A stretch of DNA of 14,434 bases from contig JBEARL010000042.1 in assembly GCA_041163265.1 (NCBI GenBank), positions 1 through 14,434 on the forward strand, given 5' to 3'. The number at the start of each line of letters is the position of its first letter. Position 1 is the stretch's first letter. Shown piece after piece: positions 14,222 to 14,434 of the stretch. A program made the position numbers and the translations under genes. The stretch is from CSBr16-57R1 sp041163265. Its GTDB lineage: Bacteria > Actinomycetota > Nitriliruptoria > Nitriliruptorales > Nitriliruptoraceae. The notes beneath the pieces were generated by a model that was not told where the DNA came from, searched no databases, and saw only the letters and a program-made list of their open reading frames with translations.

Positions 14222-14434
14222 ATGTCGGACCCCGGCGCCGAGAGCGCGAGCCCTCCCCACGACCCGGCCGCGCTGCGGCTCCGGGCCGGCCTGCGCGTCG
14301 AGATCCTCGACACCGAGGCGCTCGCCCTCGACCCGCTCGAGGGGGTCGTCCACCGACTCGAGGGCGCCGCGGCCCGCATCGTCGCCGACCTGCGCGCGGG
14401 GAGGACGCCGGACCTGTCGTCACCGACCGATCAC
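14222..14434 (+). CDS. PqqD-like protein, 3' end missing
   Basis: An open frame of 71 codons from ATG at 14222 continues to the window edge without a stop. After a disordered, Ser/Pro-rich start of about 17 residues, LRLRAGLRVEILDTEALALD and PLEGVVHRLEGAAARIVADL match the PqqD fold. The usual pattern is a short strand ending in a Val-Glu pair, a 'leucine-aspartate-proline' turn, V-H-x-L, then an Ala-rich helix. PqqD-like domains bind the leader of a ribosomally made peptide and present it to a modifying enzyme; others act with HPr-kinase-related proteins. The partner genes should lie to the right of the window. The length and remaining domains cannot be judged. A chance resemblance is possible because the segment is short. 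Confidence 0.65.
   Translation, partial: MSDPGAESASPPHDPAALRLRAGLRVEILDTEALALDPLEGVVHRLEGAAARIVADLRAGRTPDLSSPTDH

Noticed and set aside
1..14434. tRNA, rRNA, CRISPR array, insertion sequence, integrase, attachment site or origin
   Set aside because: I looked on both strands and saw no cloverleaf, spaced direct repeats, transposase or integrase motifs, or terminal inverted repeats with target duplications.

Overview
The window is 14.4 kb of very GC-rich DNA. Gene-dense layout, frequent GTG starts, an actinobacterial-type SOS box and probable leaderless promoters suggest a high-GC actinomycete-type chromosome, possibly class Thermoleophilia. That taxonomic guess is weak because there is no rRNA or marker gene. 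I see no tRNA, CRISPR array, transposase, phage gene or replication origin, and no gene-free stretch longer than about 190 bases.

Layout from left to right. (1) Positions 1-1235 (+) hold the 3' part of a von Willebrand A domain protein. (2) Positions 1249-5486 (-) hold a three-gene leftward block, read in the order: uncharacterised 423-residue protein, TM0106-type RecB-like nuclease, metallo-beta-lactamase-fold hydrolase. The promoter ahead of the first gene has a perfect 16-bp palindrome of the LexA/SOS-box type between its -35 and -10 boxes. The block therefore looks like a DNA-damage-inducible nuclease operon, and the unknown protein is the most interesting item here. (3) Positions 5630-7144 (+) hold a complete sucrose phosphorylase (GH13), divergent from that block. 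(4) Positions 7165-10376 hold a four-gene NAD/ADP-ribose cluster. A small MWIFT-start protein and an ARPP-1 protein lie on the minus strand. A Nudix plus winged-helix regulator of the NrtR type diverges from them. An ADP-ribosylglycohydrolase converges on the Nudix gene. The ARPP-1/Nudix intergenic region carries back-to-back promoters overlapping a palindrome, a plausible autoregulatory operator. (5) Positions 10564-11812 (+) hold a TasA/SipW-type secreted protein gene broken by a one-base frameshift, followed by a second small exported protein. (6) Positions 11886-14196 (+) hold an ACAD10/11-type acyl-CoA dehydrogenase and, 4 bases on, an APH-fold kinase. This is the split bacterial version of the fused animal ACAD10/11 enzymes and suggests breakdown of 4-hydroxy acids. 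(7) From 14222 (+) a PqqD-like gene runs off the right end.

Blocks 2 and 4 are the two candidate systems. The first is a putative SOS-regulated nuclease operon with an unknown lead gene. The second is a putative ADP-ribose/NAD-processing cluster with its own Nudix regulator. Several genes share a TAnnnT box ending 6-8 bases before an ATG start, which suggests leaderless transcription is common in this genome.
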